Part shown: in pieces, positions 45,276-58,371 of the stretch
Position numbering within the stretch: the stretch's first letter is position 1
Layout: the number at the start of each line of letters is the position of its first letter
Origin: Lamellibrachia columna
Taxonomy: Eukaryota > Annelida > Polychaeta > Sabellida > Siboglinidae
NCBI GenBank assembly: GCA_963662155.1
Contig: OY759262.1
Span: 61,038,010-61,102,009, forward strand
Length of the DNA stretch: 64,000 nt
Direction of reading: 5' to 3'
Position numbers and translations under genes: made by a program
The notes under the pieces: model-generated
Database searches by the model: none
What the model saw: only the letters and a program-made list of their open reading frames with translations
Told to the model about the DNA's origin: nothing

Positions 45276-48107
45276 GACAGTTTGTTATAGTGGAAACTGT
45301 TCTGTCCCATATATATGTATTCTTCTGATTTTGGAACCATATATCTTTTGGTGATTTCGCTCCATAAAAATTACTGTGACAGTGACTTATGCTGCATAAT
45401 TATATATTAATATTTCTAATGACTTCTTGACAGCACACAAAGTGGAAGTGTTGAAAGATATGTTCATTAATTTTTTAATGCGTGAATACTATTACTATTA
45501 TCCTTCTAGGTTTTTGTATGTTTTGCCATTTTTTTCATGTTTACTCAGTGTGCCAGTTTTTGTAATTTTTGCTAGTTTTTGGTGAAAATAAATGGTAAAA
45601 ACACGAGTTTTTACTGCCGTCCTGGCAAAACTGTTTTTGCCAGTAAAAAACCCAACCCTGACATGAACATATCAGTTTACAGTACTTAGTATCCTTTGTG
45701 CGTGAAGATAAAATCTACTTGTTTTGTATACTACAGCATCATGGGAAATGTCTTCTATGTTGATTTTCTGGAGAAACAGTGGCAGAATTTGACAATTCCT
45801 TTCTGGTAGATTGATGAAAAACTATCTAAATCTAATAACTTTGATTTTCCAAAATAAAAACGTTGCCAGTGAAAAAAGAAATAGACAATTTTTCTGATCG
45901 TTTCTGGCTGAACTTGCAGTGTTCTTGGCATAATATGTCAGATTTACTGTATTGAGCCAATTCATGCATTCCTCAGTCAGACCCTGGCTACTGTGGTGAG
46001 ACGTGGGTGAGACACTGACAATTACTTGCAGAGCAAGCCCAGTGGAGACAATTTTATGACCCTGTCCTGGAGATGTTCTGATGAGGATAATGTGGATTTA
46101 TGGATTCTGACACCAGCCTGCACTTGCTGCCAGGCTGGGCAAGTAACCATAATGTGCACATTAACAGCAGATGGTTTGAGTAGGGGTGTGGTATGGGGGG
46201 ACCCACTGAAGATCATGTCTGGTGTCTGAATACCCCAATGGCTGTCGGAGCCTAGAGCAGCTTTTTATATTTAACATGCTGGAATAAAATTCTTTTTATT
46301 CTTTTGTAGCGGTAGAAATTACCTTCTAAAATTAAGCATATCACTGATATACAGTTATAAAATGATTCTGTAGTTTCATTTAATTTCATTGCTGCAGATA
46401 TGACTCATCTTCATGTGAGTAACTATGGCAGAAATGGAAATTGTTCTTAGACTGTCGTGTTTGATATTTTCTCGTGCTGTTGTTGACATTTTTTGTATTC
46501 CTGTGTGGCTGTTTATAAAAGTGGCTGTATTCATAAGATCACCATGCTACAATGGCCTGCTTAGAAGAAATAACATGTCTGTGGCACATTGCCTGCAGAT
46601 AAGTTTACTTCTGCATTGGTTTCAGGTCCTATGGCAATTATCCCCATTGACACAGGCATATATCTGTCATCTTGATGGGTGTGATATGATTGTCATCAGA
46701 TTAACAATGACAGATGGTAGTGAAGTGTGTAGTTTGACTGACTGCTAGTTCGACTGCTGTAACATCTTCTATTGATTCTAGTCTCTTCTGTTTACCATTC
46801 TGGAAAGCTTTGACTCATCTGGATTGACCACTAGTAATATACTTGCTGAAATGGTAGAAGTATAAATTTTTTAAGGTTGAGTAAGTCATTTGAAAAAAAA
46901 TACTCCTGTAGTAATGTAGTAAAGTACTGTACTTGGAGTGAAAATCAAAAAGTAAACGACTGTACTTGAAATAGGTTAAAAATAAAATGTCTACTTAATT
47001 ATGTTCACATGATCACTACTAGCCTACCACTGTTACCTCAAGTCTTGTTCTAACATACCACTTATTAATCCAATTTAGTGTTGATGAATTAATGTAGTTA
47101 TTTCAACAAACAAGACACATTGCAATAATAATTGTTTTATTTAAAAGGGGCAAAAAGAAGTATAATATTGTTTATCCTTTGTATAAGATAAATATAAGTA
47201 GTCTAATGCTTAATTAACCATTCAACTAGTTTATGTATTAGAGTCAGAAATCAGAGTAAATTAGCACAATTCTCACATGTATACATGACAGGCCAAAAGA
47301 AAATACACAGTACAATGACTGTACATGAATTCCCGCTGAATGCATGGTTTGATTTAATCTATTTCTGGGCGCCAAGTAAATGTAAAACAAATGCACAAAA
47401 TCAGATTCACTGATAGCATTGTAATAGAATAGCACAGACCAGTACTCAGGCCCAAACATGTAGCCCAGTTGAGTTAAGACAGTTTAATCTTCTGTACTGT
47501 CATGCTGGTAATGGCAGCTACTAACTGGTGTTTGAAGTAAGGGACTATTTCTCAGCTTATAGTAGTTGTCATTCTGTTGGATGGTGGCATCTCATTGCAT
47601 GCATCACAAAACAGCTATTAATCAAATACTGTGGAGTAAAAAGCAAGACATGTTTCACCCTCTTAAAAACCTATTTTATGAATTAAATTGTGATGTTATG
47701 ATAGAAACATTCATCTCACTTAACTGGAGAAAAAAAATTTGAAAAAGAAGAAAATTGACACTGACAATAGACGTTAGATGAAGTTTGAGTTTGTGCAGCG
47801 GGATTGGAATATTGTGATTAGGCTTGATATAGTCATTTATTTTATAACAACACCTATCGTATGATGTACAGCTTTGGTAAAGCTGTAAGATTTGTCATTC
47901 CTTTCTTGTTCGTGTCTTCATGCATGCCACATTTGTCAGCGTAGATGGGCATGAATTGCGAGGTGACAGTGAATATTGAAACGTTGTTTGCATGATGTAG
48001 ACGTGTCATTAAGGCAGTGACATTTTGGATTTGCTAATCCATCTATCTGTAATTAAACATGTTATTTACCTATGAATAAACTTGGTGGTATTTTCCAAGT
48101 ATATTTC

Positions 48108-48178
48108 ACCCTACTCGCTCGGACGTCGTTGGCGGACATCGCTAGGGAGACGTCACTCATTCAAAGTTGCAACACGGC
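48108..48178. promoter_or_regulatory. Isolated CpG-retaining patch in the intron
   Basis: About nine CG dinucleotides lie within ~70 bases (CTCGCTCGGACGTCGTTGGC then GGACATCGCTAGGGAGACGT), with two GACGT words, half-sites of CRE/ATF-type elements. Flanking kilobases have almost none. It could be an unmethylated regulatory element or a young insertion; function is inferred only from composition. Confidence 0.25.
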
Positions 48179-49138
48179 AATGGGTAATGTCCAGGTGATG
48201 GTACTAGGGTTGTATGGCCCATTTTGACCCAGGGCACTGTCTGCTTGTTCCACTACCTGAGAAGCACCTGTGTTGGTCTTGCCATATGGCAATGAACCAC
48301 CTACACCTTTGTCTCAAGACTTAGGGCACTCTGTAGGGCACAGAGTGTGAGAGACTCCAAGCTATCATTACAGTAGCTATGTCCTCACATTCCAGACGTT
48401 TGTAGGCCCTGAATACCACATAAACTGATGAAGGAAGAGTAGAGGTGGAATTAGCAATATGTGATTATTTTAAAATCAAAATTCAACACATTAATTCAAC
48501 ACAAAGAGATTGAATCTGTGATTTGTTTCATTAAGACTTGCAGAAAGTGAGCTGTCTGTTGGTGAGAGTGAGCCTTGGGGGATGGTGATGGATCAGATTC
48601 AGATATAATGTGGAAGTTGTAGATCTTTGCTGAGATGGTTGCTGCCATTTAATACTTGCAAACCAATCACTTAATCCATTCACACTGTCATCAGCCGAAC
48701 CATTGAGCAGTTGTTTGGTCAAGATTAAATCATCAGACCACTTTCCATTGTCTCTCTGTTTGATTTGTTTTGCATTTATATTGAATTTGCAGTTGCAAAG
48801 ACATAAAGAGACTGACAACAGGACTGGGCAGTTGTATGACTAATGCTCACAGCTAAATGTCTCCATCCAGATTTTCAGGGGGTTTTCAGACAACAGTTTT
48901 GTGCATTGTCCATGATATTAAAATGCAGGCAGATATAACAATTAACATTAATTAAACAGAGAACCAATTAAACATTGTAAACCGGATTCACGGTCATAAG
49001 AACATTTTCTTATATTAAACAAATCATATTCAAACATGCCTGGTGATGGCTGCAATATTTACAATCGTTTTTGTTTCTTTATTTCAATAATAATAATAAT
49101 GGAAATAGTAATTGTGGTGTAAACTGTTTGCCTTTGCC

Positions 49139-49678
49139 CTAGATCCTTGACTTTAAAAAGGAATAATTATTTGAGGTTTCAGATTGTTTATTCAACTTTT
49201 CTATCAGCATAGCTTTGAAGGAGCATGATGTATTGGAAAAGATGATACTAGAGGGAATAGTGGCAGGGGAAAAACAGAGGCAAGCCATGGCATAGATGGG
49301 AGAAGGATATTCACAAAAAAATGTTCGAGGAGGGACGTCCTGAACAGGATATGCAAATTGAGGAAGGCTTAAAAACAGTATAATGTTCAACAGAGCTGTA
49401 GGTGGGAGCAGCCGGAACAGACTGTTTAACACATGGTTTCCCCGGTTCCCCAGTGGGTTTCCTGCCCACTGGGCATGAATGAGTAGACTGGCTTGGGGGT
49501 GATGTATCTCCCTACTGAAACCATGTAGCAACTCATCTTTATGATGGCACTCAGCACTGCTGGGTTTAGACTCAAATGGTTTATGTTGTGATGTCTGATG
49601 GGTTACCACTGATGGGTTACCAGGCATATATTGAGAACATATTCCTGGTCTGCCCAGGATGTCCTGCAATGTCTGCAT
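49139..49678 (-). CDS. Unrecognised 179-codon frame, weak candidate
   Basis: From the first ATG the frame reads MQTLQDILGRPGICSQYMPG and ends NYSFLKSRI. It continues upstream without a stop to 49765, into the left arm of a long inverted repeat. It is one of the longest non-repetitive frames in the window, yet I recognise no domain. A hydrophobic stretch (ALLNIILFLSLPQFAYP) is present. It could be transposon-derived, given its link to the inverted repeat, or chance. Confidence 0.15.
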   Translation of the reverse strand: MQTLQDILGRPGICSQYMPGNPSVVTHQTSQHKPFESKPSSAECHHKDELLHGFSREIHHPQASLLIHAQWAGNPLGNRGNHVLNSLFRLLPPTALLNIILFLSLPQFAYPVQDVPPRTFFCEYPSPIYAMACLCFSPATIPSSIIFSNTSCSFKAMLIEKLNKQSETSNNYSFLKSRI

Positions 49679-49723
49679 CCTCTTCTTCTTCCTGTTTACA
49701 GTAGAACAATTTCTGCACTGTTT

Positions 49724-49826
49724 CCATTGTACAACTATGTAAAACTTTACATCCTGAGATTCCAAACAGGCTTTCTACGTAATATAGTATATAAACAAGT
49801 TAATATTTAATGTAACAGTTCTATAA

Positions 49827-49925
<99 letters not shown>

Positions 49926-50120
49926 CCTACAGTTAAAATAGTTGAAATGACCAATGCATATAGAACTGTTACATTAAAAATTAAATAAAAAATATTTATA
50001 AAATTATTATTTTGAAAATAAAGTTTGTGAAAACATTTTATATCCTTGTTTATATACTATATTAAGTAGAAAGCCTGTTCGGTATCTCTTGATGTAAAGT
50101 TTTACATAGTTGTGCAATGG
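49724..50120. repeat. Long imperfect inverted repeat around a (TA)n tract
   Basis: The left arm, 49724-49824, is repeated inverted in two blocks. 49960-49977 matches the inner end (ATAGAACTGTTACATT), and about 50046-50120 matches the outer end (AGTATATAAACAAG, AACAGGCTTTCTAC and CAACTATGTAAAACTTTACA in complement). About 68 AT-rich bases interrupt the right arm. Only a handful of mismatches are visible. The centre is pure TA. The layout suits a hairpin-type MITE or a palindromic duplication. Confidence 0.8.
49829..49922. repeat. (TA)n microsatellite at the centre of the inverted repeat
   Basis: About 94 bases of pure AT dinucleotide repeat, itself self-complementary. Confidence 0.97.
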
Positions 50121-52403
50121 AAATATATATAAATAATAAAAATTATATTATCAATGGAACAATGCATTAATAATATATTATTTTATTATTTAATGTAGCC
50201 TATGAACACATTACCTTTATCTGTACGATAATAATGTCATTTGTGTGATAATAATATAATTTAGAAGCTATCCCAGCATTGGTGCCTAGAGATGTTTCCT
50301 CCCTGGGGTATTTAGAATTGTGTTCAGAGCTGGACTTATTCAGGTGTGAAATCAGTCTTTCAATGTGGCCACAATGGAAGCAGTGAACAGTGCCTTGCCC
50401 CCCAGGAGCACCCCCCCCACACTCTGCAGGCAGGCTTAGCCACTGCAGCCTGCAGAGTGAGCAGATACCATGGCAGATGTTACACACTGGGCCTCTCTCT
50501 CATTATGTCAACTTCCAATATACTGCACTGTGCCTAATTACAGCTAATCATAGGTGAAGCTCACTTTGTGTGACATCATCAAAGACTCCTGCAGTAGCAA
50601 CTTTTTGTTGTCAGACAGGTGGTTTCTTACCCCTGGGTGTGTGGCAGTTTCTGAATTGATAATTTTGTCAGTTTGGTAGAATGAGGTTTGAAGCATCACA
50701 CTTAATAAAAATTGTTTAGGTTTCGATTACCATTATAATCACAGTTAAGATTATTGTGGTATGGTTCTAGTCTAACTCTAGTTGGGGCCGGGGGTTGTAC
50801 CATTGATGAACTGATTTTTTTTCTGGGTCTTCTGCAAGAAATGAAGTTTATACACCATTTCTCGAATGTAGAGTTGTGCGCTGGGTGTAAATAAGGATCC
50901 AAGTAGTTGGTGACGCTGTTAATCTGGCCATTTTACAATACTAGATAAATGGACAGGAATTGTTGAGGAAGGAATCTTTAATTATAGTCCTGGTTCATCC
51001 TGCTATCTGATTCCTTGGTGCACTCATTCTTTGTAACTAGTGTTTACAGTTGAGATGATTGCGCAGCCTTTGTTTGGCTCTACAGCGTGTTTGATCACGC
51101 TCATAGCCGAAGACAATACCACCTAGTTTTATATAACATTCTCATGTGTGAGCTTTCTGTTAGTAGAACTAAATTATAATCTGGCTGTAGTGAATCTATC
51201 TAGCACAAATGGCAAACATATTCTAGAAAGTGCATAAACCACTGACTAGACTAACAGTTAAATAGTCCTTTTGAAAAGGTAAATATCAAACTTTTATCTG
51301 TAAGAATTAACCATGGCACTAAGTTGGGAATTAAGATGAAGATCAAAAATGCTTTATAAAACTAACTTACACCTGTATAAAGCAGTAATAGCGACCCATT
51401 TGCCTAGCTTAACTGTGAAGAAAATTACAACAGTGTAGAAAGCTGTAGTCAGTATTCAGGCTGGGCTACACACCAGGGCAGCGTTAGTTTGTGGGGATAT
51501 CTAGCCGTTTACTAACTCATGCTTCTTGGGGTCTGTAAATCACTGAAAATAACTAAATTGAAACCATAGAATTTAACTAAATAAGTTTAAATGGTATCAA
51601 ACCATTCCTAATAACTTTCAAAATACATTTATGTATACCAAATAACTTAAGAAGTTCTGAATGACAATCGACATCATGGCAGATGTATAATTATCACCAA
51701 TTTGAGTGGTTCATCTCTTTTTCCATACAGTTTAATGCAATATATTATACATCTTGCTCAAAACAATGTCAGTGAAGGATTGCCCGGAATACACAGAGAA
51801 TGCCAAGAATTGCACAGATTTACCAGAGTAGGATCACTGCAAGCAGTTTCACCAAGAGAAACCAGAGACACACTATCTTAATTGAAGCTCCTCAATACAG
51901 CTGTCTAATTAGTTGCACATAAATGGCAGCTTAGGTTGCAGCAGTTAATCTGGTGAATATGTTGTGGATGGAAGGTATGTAGTCAGTAGTCACAGTGCTG
52001 GGGGCATCTTGCCTTGAAGGCACCTCCACACAAGTTAATCAGCCAAACTGGCAGATACAGGCTTGCAGTTGTTTGTTGAAAAAAGTTTCTGTTTAATGCA
52101 CTTTTGTTTGGCATCTGTTGCTCTAATCACTGATAAACGTGACGAGTAATTATACAAAATACTTACTTAATTAATTTTATTTTATTATTGCCTACAAACC
52201 TCTCAAGGCATACTTATAGCGTCCACGCAAACATATATATAGGCTATAACCTGAAACAAGGTTTCACATTTGAAACAGTTCAAACCCTAATTGATTTTGT
52301 TGCCAGTTATAATTTGTAACTGTTAATGCAACTTGTTGATTACATTCTTGATATACAATATTACTTCATTAACATGGACTTTGATAACTCAAATACCCAT
52401 CAT

Positions 52404-52597
52404 AACTTGAGCTGTGAGCCCAGTCCCACCAGGCTGCACTACATTGTGGGAACCAAACACACAACTAAACTTGAGCTGTGAGGCTGGTCCCACCAGGCTG
52501 CACTGCATTGTGGGAACCAAACACAACTAAACTTGAGCTGTGAGCCCTGTCCCACCAGGTTGCACTGCATTATGGGAACCAAACACACAACTAAACT
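52404..52597. repeat. 62-64-bp tandem repeat, 3 copies
   Basis: CTTGAGCTGTGAG starts at 52406, 52470 and 52532, followed each time by GTCCCACCAGG-TGCACT and GGGAACCAAACACA. The spacing change comes from an ACACACA/ACACA difference. Confidence 0.93.
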
Positions 52598-55500
52598 GAA
52601 CACTTGGATAACTTAATGTGTTTTCTTTATCACTCCAAATTTGAGTTTGTTGATATCTGCTTCGTACATTAAATACTATTATCAATGAATACATAAATAC
52701 CATATTATTGATTATGAAGATGTTTGATTTATAATAAAAATTGTTGACAGAGCAGTGATATGTAGTCATAACAAGACCAGTATTATTTTATCAAGTCTTA
52801 GTCTAGTCTGCAATAAATAATAGATATTTATAACATGATAGTAAACATGATTTCTTAAACAGTGTTAATCTTAACTGTAGTGGATTGCATTTTAATTTAC
52901 ATAATTGTAATATTAATTATATTATGAACGTAATTGGCAGTTAGAGTGCATCTTTGCAAATGAGCAATTGGGTGAGTGTTTCAGGCTGGCTGTCTGTTTA
53001 TATACTGTATGCACATCATGAGATACATATTGCAAAAACGAATGCATGGTGATCAACAACCAGAAAATGACTTTAACACCTCTTTTTGCTACCAGAATGG
53101 CTAAAAAGCACCTCATATCTAACAGCTGGGTCAAAACATCGTGTCAGGAAGTATTAGACCCAGCAAGGTGCATCAGAATTGTTACTGCCCACATCTGAAG
53201 TCTTCCTCTTAATAATATTATACTCCCACACTGGTACAGCTACACCAGGGACAGTTCATTAATTTACTTCCAGGTTCATGTCATATGAGTAAAGTGGCAG
53301 TGGTTACAACAAGGTACCCACTTTCAAGGAGTTTTATTTCAACCTGAAAAAACCCGTGAACATAGACAGGGCACATTTGTGGACTGCAGCGCTTGTACAG
53401 CACAAGAGTTTACATGTCTAGCAGCTGGTAGGCAGCACGTGTCTCGGTGACGGAAGGACCCCTGGTGTACAAAGACATAATTGGGGTATGTTCGGGCAAC
53501 AGATGACAAGAAACATCTTCCATGTTGATTTTCTCGAAAATAAAATTGTAGGATTTGACGAAAACATTACTAAAAGTCAAAAAATAATAACATTGTATGG
53601 TTTCTATTAAAAATTAATTGTAATTTTTCACACATGATGGATTTGCCTGACTGACTTTTCACTTTGATTTCAATGGGAAAAACAATAGTGGTCTGAACCC
53701 AACAGCACATTTGTCATATATTTGTCACATGGAAGATGCAAGTGCAGTTGTCTCAGCAGATTCCCAGATAAAGCTATGATACTATGTTCATTATACTGTT
53801 AGGTCCACATCACAGCTTGTGTGATCTCTGACTGACGTGAGAACCTTGCTTCCTCTGGCACAGGCACTGTCTTGTGACACCATAGAAGATTTTTTATGTG
53901 TCATCTGGTAGACATACATCACTTCCTTCTGATATAGCAGGTGCCCGGACAGTTGACACTCTGTGCTGTAATTGTAGGAAGTAGTTGGTTGGGCCGCAGG
54001 CAGTCAGTCTGCAGAGGAAACCATCAGATCAGGACAACCACCTTAATCACTGCTTACACCAGCACATCAATCTCCCCCTCTCTACTCCAGGGGGGGGGGT
54101 TTATAGGGGGGATTTATTTCTCTCCATCACAGAACTGGTTCTCATTTCACAGTTCTTGCTGTTTATTGATGTGAACCAGTTCAAACATGCTATGCATTCA
54201 TCTCTCTCATCACAGACAAATTTAGAGTGCGGCCAATCCCAGCATTCCATGGGACAAGTGACAGAGATCATGTGCAGATAGATGGAAACCTGTCTGCTAG
54301 GAAGGGTTGACAGCTCTCTGCCTGTTCCTCTTTAGCACAGACTTAACCTTCACCCCCATAACTTCATTTCCTGGCAGAATTCTTGGATCACCGGAAACAG
54401 CAAGTCACCATGGTATGTTTATTTATTGCAGGAAGGAACCATGATTTGTTGGTGTTTCTGTTGAAAGTTATCCTGGAAAATTATGTTTTCCACATTGTCA
54501 GGCGATGTTATAAGGTCTTTCTAAGAACAAATTACCCTTATGAAATCCCGCTCTGCCCAAGTGAGATTCATACACTGTATTTTACTGACAAAGAAAATAA
54601 AAAATATAATTGAATTTTCCTAACTCATTAAATAAAAAATATATCCATCACGTTGATTTGTGATCTTTTGAGTTATATAAACTGCTTGTCAAAAAAGTAT
54701 AAAAAAACACTTTTTCATATAAATATGACATTTCACACTGCTTGTACTAAATTGAACCTTGTCAGGTGGGTGGTAGGTTGTGGACCAAACTCAGTTTACT
54801 GGGTATTACAATGGGTTTAATCAAGCCTTAGGTTTGTCATGTTGCATTTGACTCGCTGTATGCTTGAATTACCCAATTTTATGCAACTTATGCTATGTCA
54901 TGGCACAGCGCAGGCTTCAGGAAATACTAAGTAGCATTATAGCAAAAAGAATGTTTGCATAGGAAATGCAAACAACCGTAATGGAGCATTAGAGGTCAGT
55001 TCAAAATGGAAAACATTGCATGATACCAAGTTATTAGAATTAGGCATACACCAAAATCATACATGCATTTTAAAAACTGCTAAATGATATTTCTATGTAA
55101 ATCCATGGTGCAATTATTTCAAGATTTTTGCCATTTAAACAAGAATCACAATATGTAATGGTGACAGATTCAAAACTTTGTATTACTGTTAGCCAGACAG
55201 GTGTAATATTGCGATGTACAAAGTAGCAAATCATGATGGATGTAACTCTCTCCTGAGAGCAGCAAATTGGGTGCATTGGGCATGAATACAGATGGATTTA
55301 CACTTATCATATGGCAAATCTAGTCGATATTCTTCTATATTATTTCTATATTTCTTACATGTCAATTACATCTTCTGTTGTCCCTAGATACCACTGTCAC
55401 TACAGTTTCCTATTTCACTGCGAGTGCAGTTTGATTTAAAGCGATGTCTGTCCACACAGCAATATTGCACATCATTTTTAACAAGCCTCTGTTTGTTTTT

Positions 55501-55924
55501 ATCTCGTTGTATAAATCTATGTGCCAACCAGACAATTGCTGAGCAAATACAGGTTTTATTGATTTATCATCCAGCCAACTAAGGAAAAACATTGTATCTC
55601 ATGCAAACACTCCGGGGATTGCATCAGATTAGATTGATTTACGTACACAGGGAGTATTTATTCTGCAAATAAAGTGTGATTGTCTATGAGAAAAATTGCT
55701 CTGTTATGTTTTTATTTTGGAAAATGGTTCCGCGAACACGAGTAAGTCATAGTCGCTGAAAGACTGATGAAAAAAAAGAAGGAAGCTGATTATTTCTCCA
55801 CTGCTGTTTCTTGCTAATGGTCTGTGGTTCACACAGTTTATCGATTGCTTTGTTAAAACTTTTAGCTTTAGAACATGATGGGTTATGTTTCGGCAGTAGT
55901 AAGTAAAAAAAATTATTTTTTAAG

Positions 55925-55990
55925 TATATTTATTTAATATAGCGCCAGATCCAATTAAATTGTTAGTTGTGCTTTACAGCATAAAAAACA
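55925..55990 (-). mobile_element. LINE/SINE 3'-tail fragment
   Basis: On the minus strand GCTGTAAAGCACAACTAACA is followed by GGATCTGGCGCTATATTAAA. The same arrangement (GTAAAGCGCCACAAACAATT then TCTGGTGCTATACC) ends the LINE relic at 61670-62290. Body not identified; surrounding DNA is very AT-rich. Confidence 0.5.
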
Positions 55991-56789
55991 CCAATATGAA
56001 GTTATAAAATTGCTAAATAAACATACATGCTTAAAAAATGCAATAAACAAGCTACTTTAAATAAAAATAGATACGTAAATATAGTGTAATAAAAAATATA
56101 GTATAATAATCATATATAAGTTAACTTACTTAAATACGTTTTAAATGTTTCTAATAAATATATGATTTAACATTAATAAAATACCATAAATAAATAACTA
56201 AATAATGTAAATAAATAAATATGATAAATATACTAAAATAGTTAGTCTTAACTATGTGTGTGGCTAAGAATAATATGTAGAAATAAAACAATTTAAATAT
56301 AATCGCATTACGTTTAGAATATAACTAAAATAGTGTATATGTATGTGAGATAAATGAGTAAATAGTTAAATAGGTTAATAAATAATAATAAGTTAATTAA
56401 TTAATGAATCCAGGAACTACCATGTTGAACTAGAAAAAGGATTTTCCATGGTTGAAATTTAGCAATAATCGGCTCTCCATGCACTGCATTGTCGATTGTG
56501 TGTACAGTGCCTCAAATAGAAATTTTTTTTAGATAGGGGTGTGGGTGGGTAGGGTCAATCCTATCCATTTTTTTATTATTTGATTTTGTTATATTTAGAA
56601 AGCCCCTAACATAAATTCTGGGTAAGATGCAGCAGCGACTATACTGGCTTTGATAGAGACTGATCTAGTGTACTGCTGACATGTATATATTGCAACAGCT
56701 TCTATTAAACAAACAACTGCCATGGGATGTTTTCAAGTGCAGTAATATATAAGTGAGAGAGCAAAAGGTGTTCTTTAGGTCGTTTATTA

Positions 56790-57909
56790 CCTAGCAGTCT
56801 ACAAGCCAGGTGTGTCTGTGTGAGCACTCTACAAGCCGGGTGTGTCTGTGTGAGCACTCTACAAGCCGGGTGTGTCTGTGTGAGCACTCTACAAGCCGGG
56901 TGTGTCTGCGTGAGCACTCTACAAGCCAGGTGTGTCTGTGTGAGCACTCTACAAGCAGGGTGTGTCTGTGTGAGCACTCTACAAGCAGGGTGTGTCTGTG
57001 TGAGCACTCTACAAGCCGGGTGTGTCTGTATCAGCACTCTACAAGCAGGGTGTGTCTGTGTGAGCACTCTACAAGCAGGGTGTGTCTGTGTGAGCACTCT
57101 ACAAGCAGGGTGTGTCTGTATCAGCACTCTACAAGCAGGGTGTGTCTGTGTGAGCACTCTACAAGCCGGGTGTGTCTGCGTGAGCACTCTACAAGCAGGG
57201 TGTGTCTGTGTGAGCACTCTACAAGCAGGGTGTGTCTGTGTGAGCACTCTACAGGCCGAGTGTGTCTGTATCAGCACTCTACAAGCCGGGTGTGTCTGTG
57301 TGAGCACTCTACAAGCCGGGTGTGTCTGTGTGAGCACTCTACAAGCCGGGTGTGTCTGTGTGAGCACTCTACAAGTAGGGTGTGTCTGTGTGAGCACTCT
57401 ACAAGCCGGGTGTGTCTGTGTGAGCACTCTACAAGCCGGGTGTGTCTGTGTGAGCACTCTACAAGCCGGGTGTGTCTGTGTGAGCACTCTACAAGCCGGG
57501 TGTGTCTGTGTGAGCACTCTACAAGCCGGGTGTGTCTGTGTGAGCACTCTACAAGCCGGGTGTGTCTGTGTGAGCACTCTACAAGCCGGGTGTGTCTGTG
57601 TGAGCACTCTACAAGCCGGGTGTGTCTGTGTGAGCACTCTACAAGCCGGGTGTGTCTGTGTGAGCACTCTACAAGTAGGGTGTGTCTGTGTGAGCACTCT
57701 ACAAGCCGGGTGTGTCTGTGTGAGCACTCTACAAGCCGGGTGTGTCTGTGTGAGCACTCTACAAGCCGGGTGTGTCTGTGTGAGCACTCTACAAGCCGGG
57801 TGTGTCTGTGTGAGCACTCTACAAGCCGGGTGTGTCTGTGTGAGCACTCTACAAGCCGGGTGTGTCTGTGTGAGCACTCTACAAGCAGGGTGTGTCTGTG
57901 TGAGCACTG
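56790..57909. repeat. 30-bp minisatellite, about 37 copies
   Basis: TGTGTCTGTGTGAGCACTCT is followed by ACAAGCCGGG in perfect 30-bp register for over 1.1 kb. Variants CAGGG, TAGGG, TGCGTGAGC and TGTATCAGC are scattered, with TGTATCAGC in three copies in the left half plus a further ACAGGCCGAG-linked one. The unit is ten codons with no stop in several frames, giving spurious frames of 376-409 codons on both strands (CEHSTSRVCL, STLQAGCVCV, LTQTHPACRV). Confidence 0.97.
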
Positions 57910-58296
57910 TGTGTATCTGGCCCTCCCTGTGCATATCATGTTTTTATTAGGTTTGGCAGTGTTTTACTTAATAATATAAAATACTTCTATTGCGCTAAAA
58001 TCTTCAGGAAACCCAGGCTTGACAATGCACCAAACAAAACAAAAGGGGTTAAGCAGTTCCTAATCGATAAGCAGTTCCAGTTGGGACTTTTATAATAAGT
58101 TTGTTTTTATTTTGCAACCATAGTGGTTGAATTTTGAGATAAAAAAAATGGTGGTTGAATATTGAGATTTAAAAAATTGTATAAAACATTAAATACGATA
58201 AAATAATTAAGCATGTTTGCATATTAATAAAATAAACGGTTTGTTTGCATATTAATAAAATAAATAAAAAGTAGACGTCATTTTCACGAATTTCAC

Positions 58297-58371
58297 TCCA
58301 GACATAGGTTAATTGAATTTCAAACCAGACATAGGTTAATTGAATTTCAAATCAGACATAGGTTAATTGAT
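58297..58371. repeat. 27-bp tandem repeat, 3 copies
   Basis: CAGACATAGGTTAATTGA recurs at 27 bases. A separate two-copy repeat (GTTTGCATATTAATAAAATA) lies just before it at about 58214-58262. Confidence 0.92.

Noticed and set aside
46026..46229. Possible second Ig or fibronectin exon (NFMTLSWRCSDEDN, VTIMCTLTADG) after an acceptor-like TTACTTGCAG
   Set aside because: No proper Trp/Cys spacing for an Ig domain, starts from a TTG codon, and no donor is visible.
46425..46748. 107-codon plus-strand frame with hydrophobic stretches
   Set aside because: AT-rich intron context, no domain, no splice signals; compatible with chance.
56705..57979. Frames of 222-409 codons on both strands (cysteine- or histidine-rich)
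   Set aside because: Translations of the 30-bp array; unit is ten codons, so frames stay open by arithmetic.
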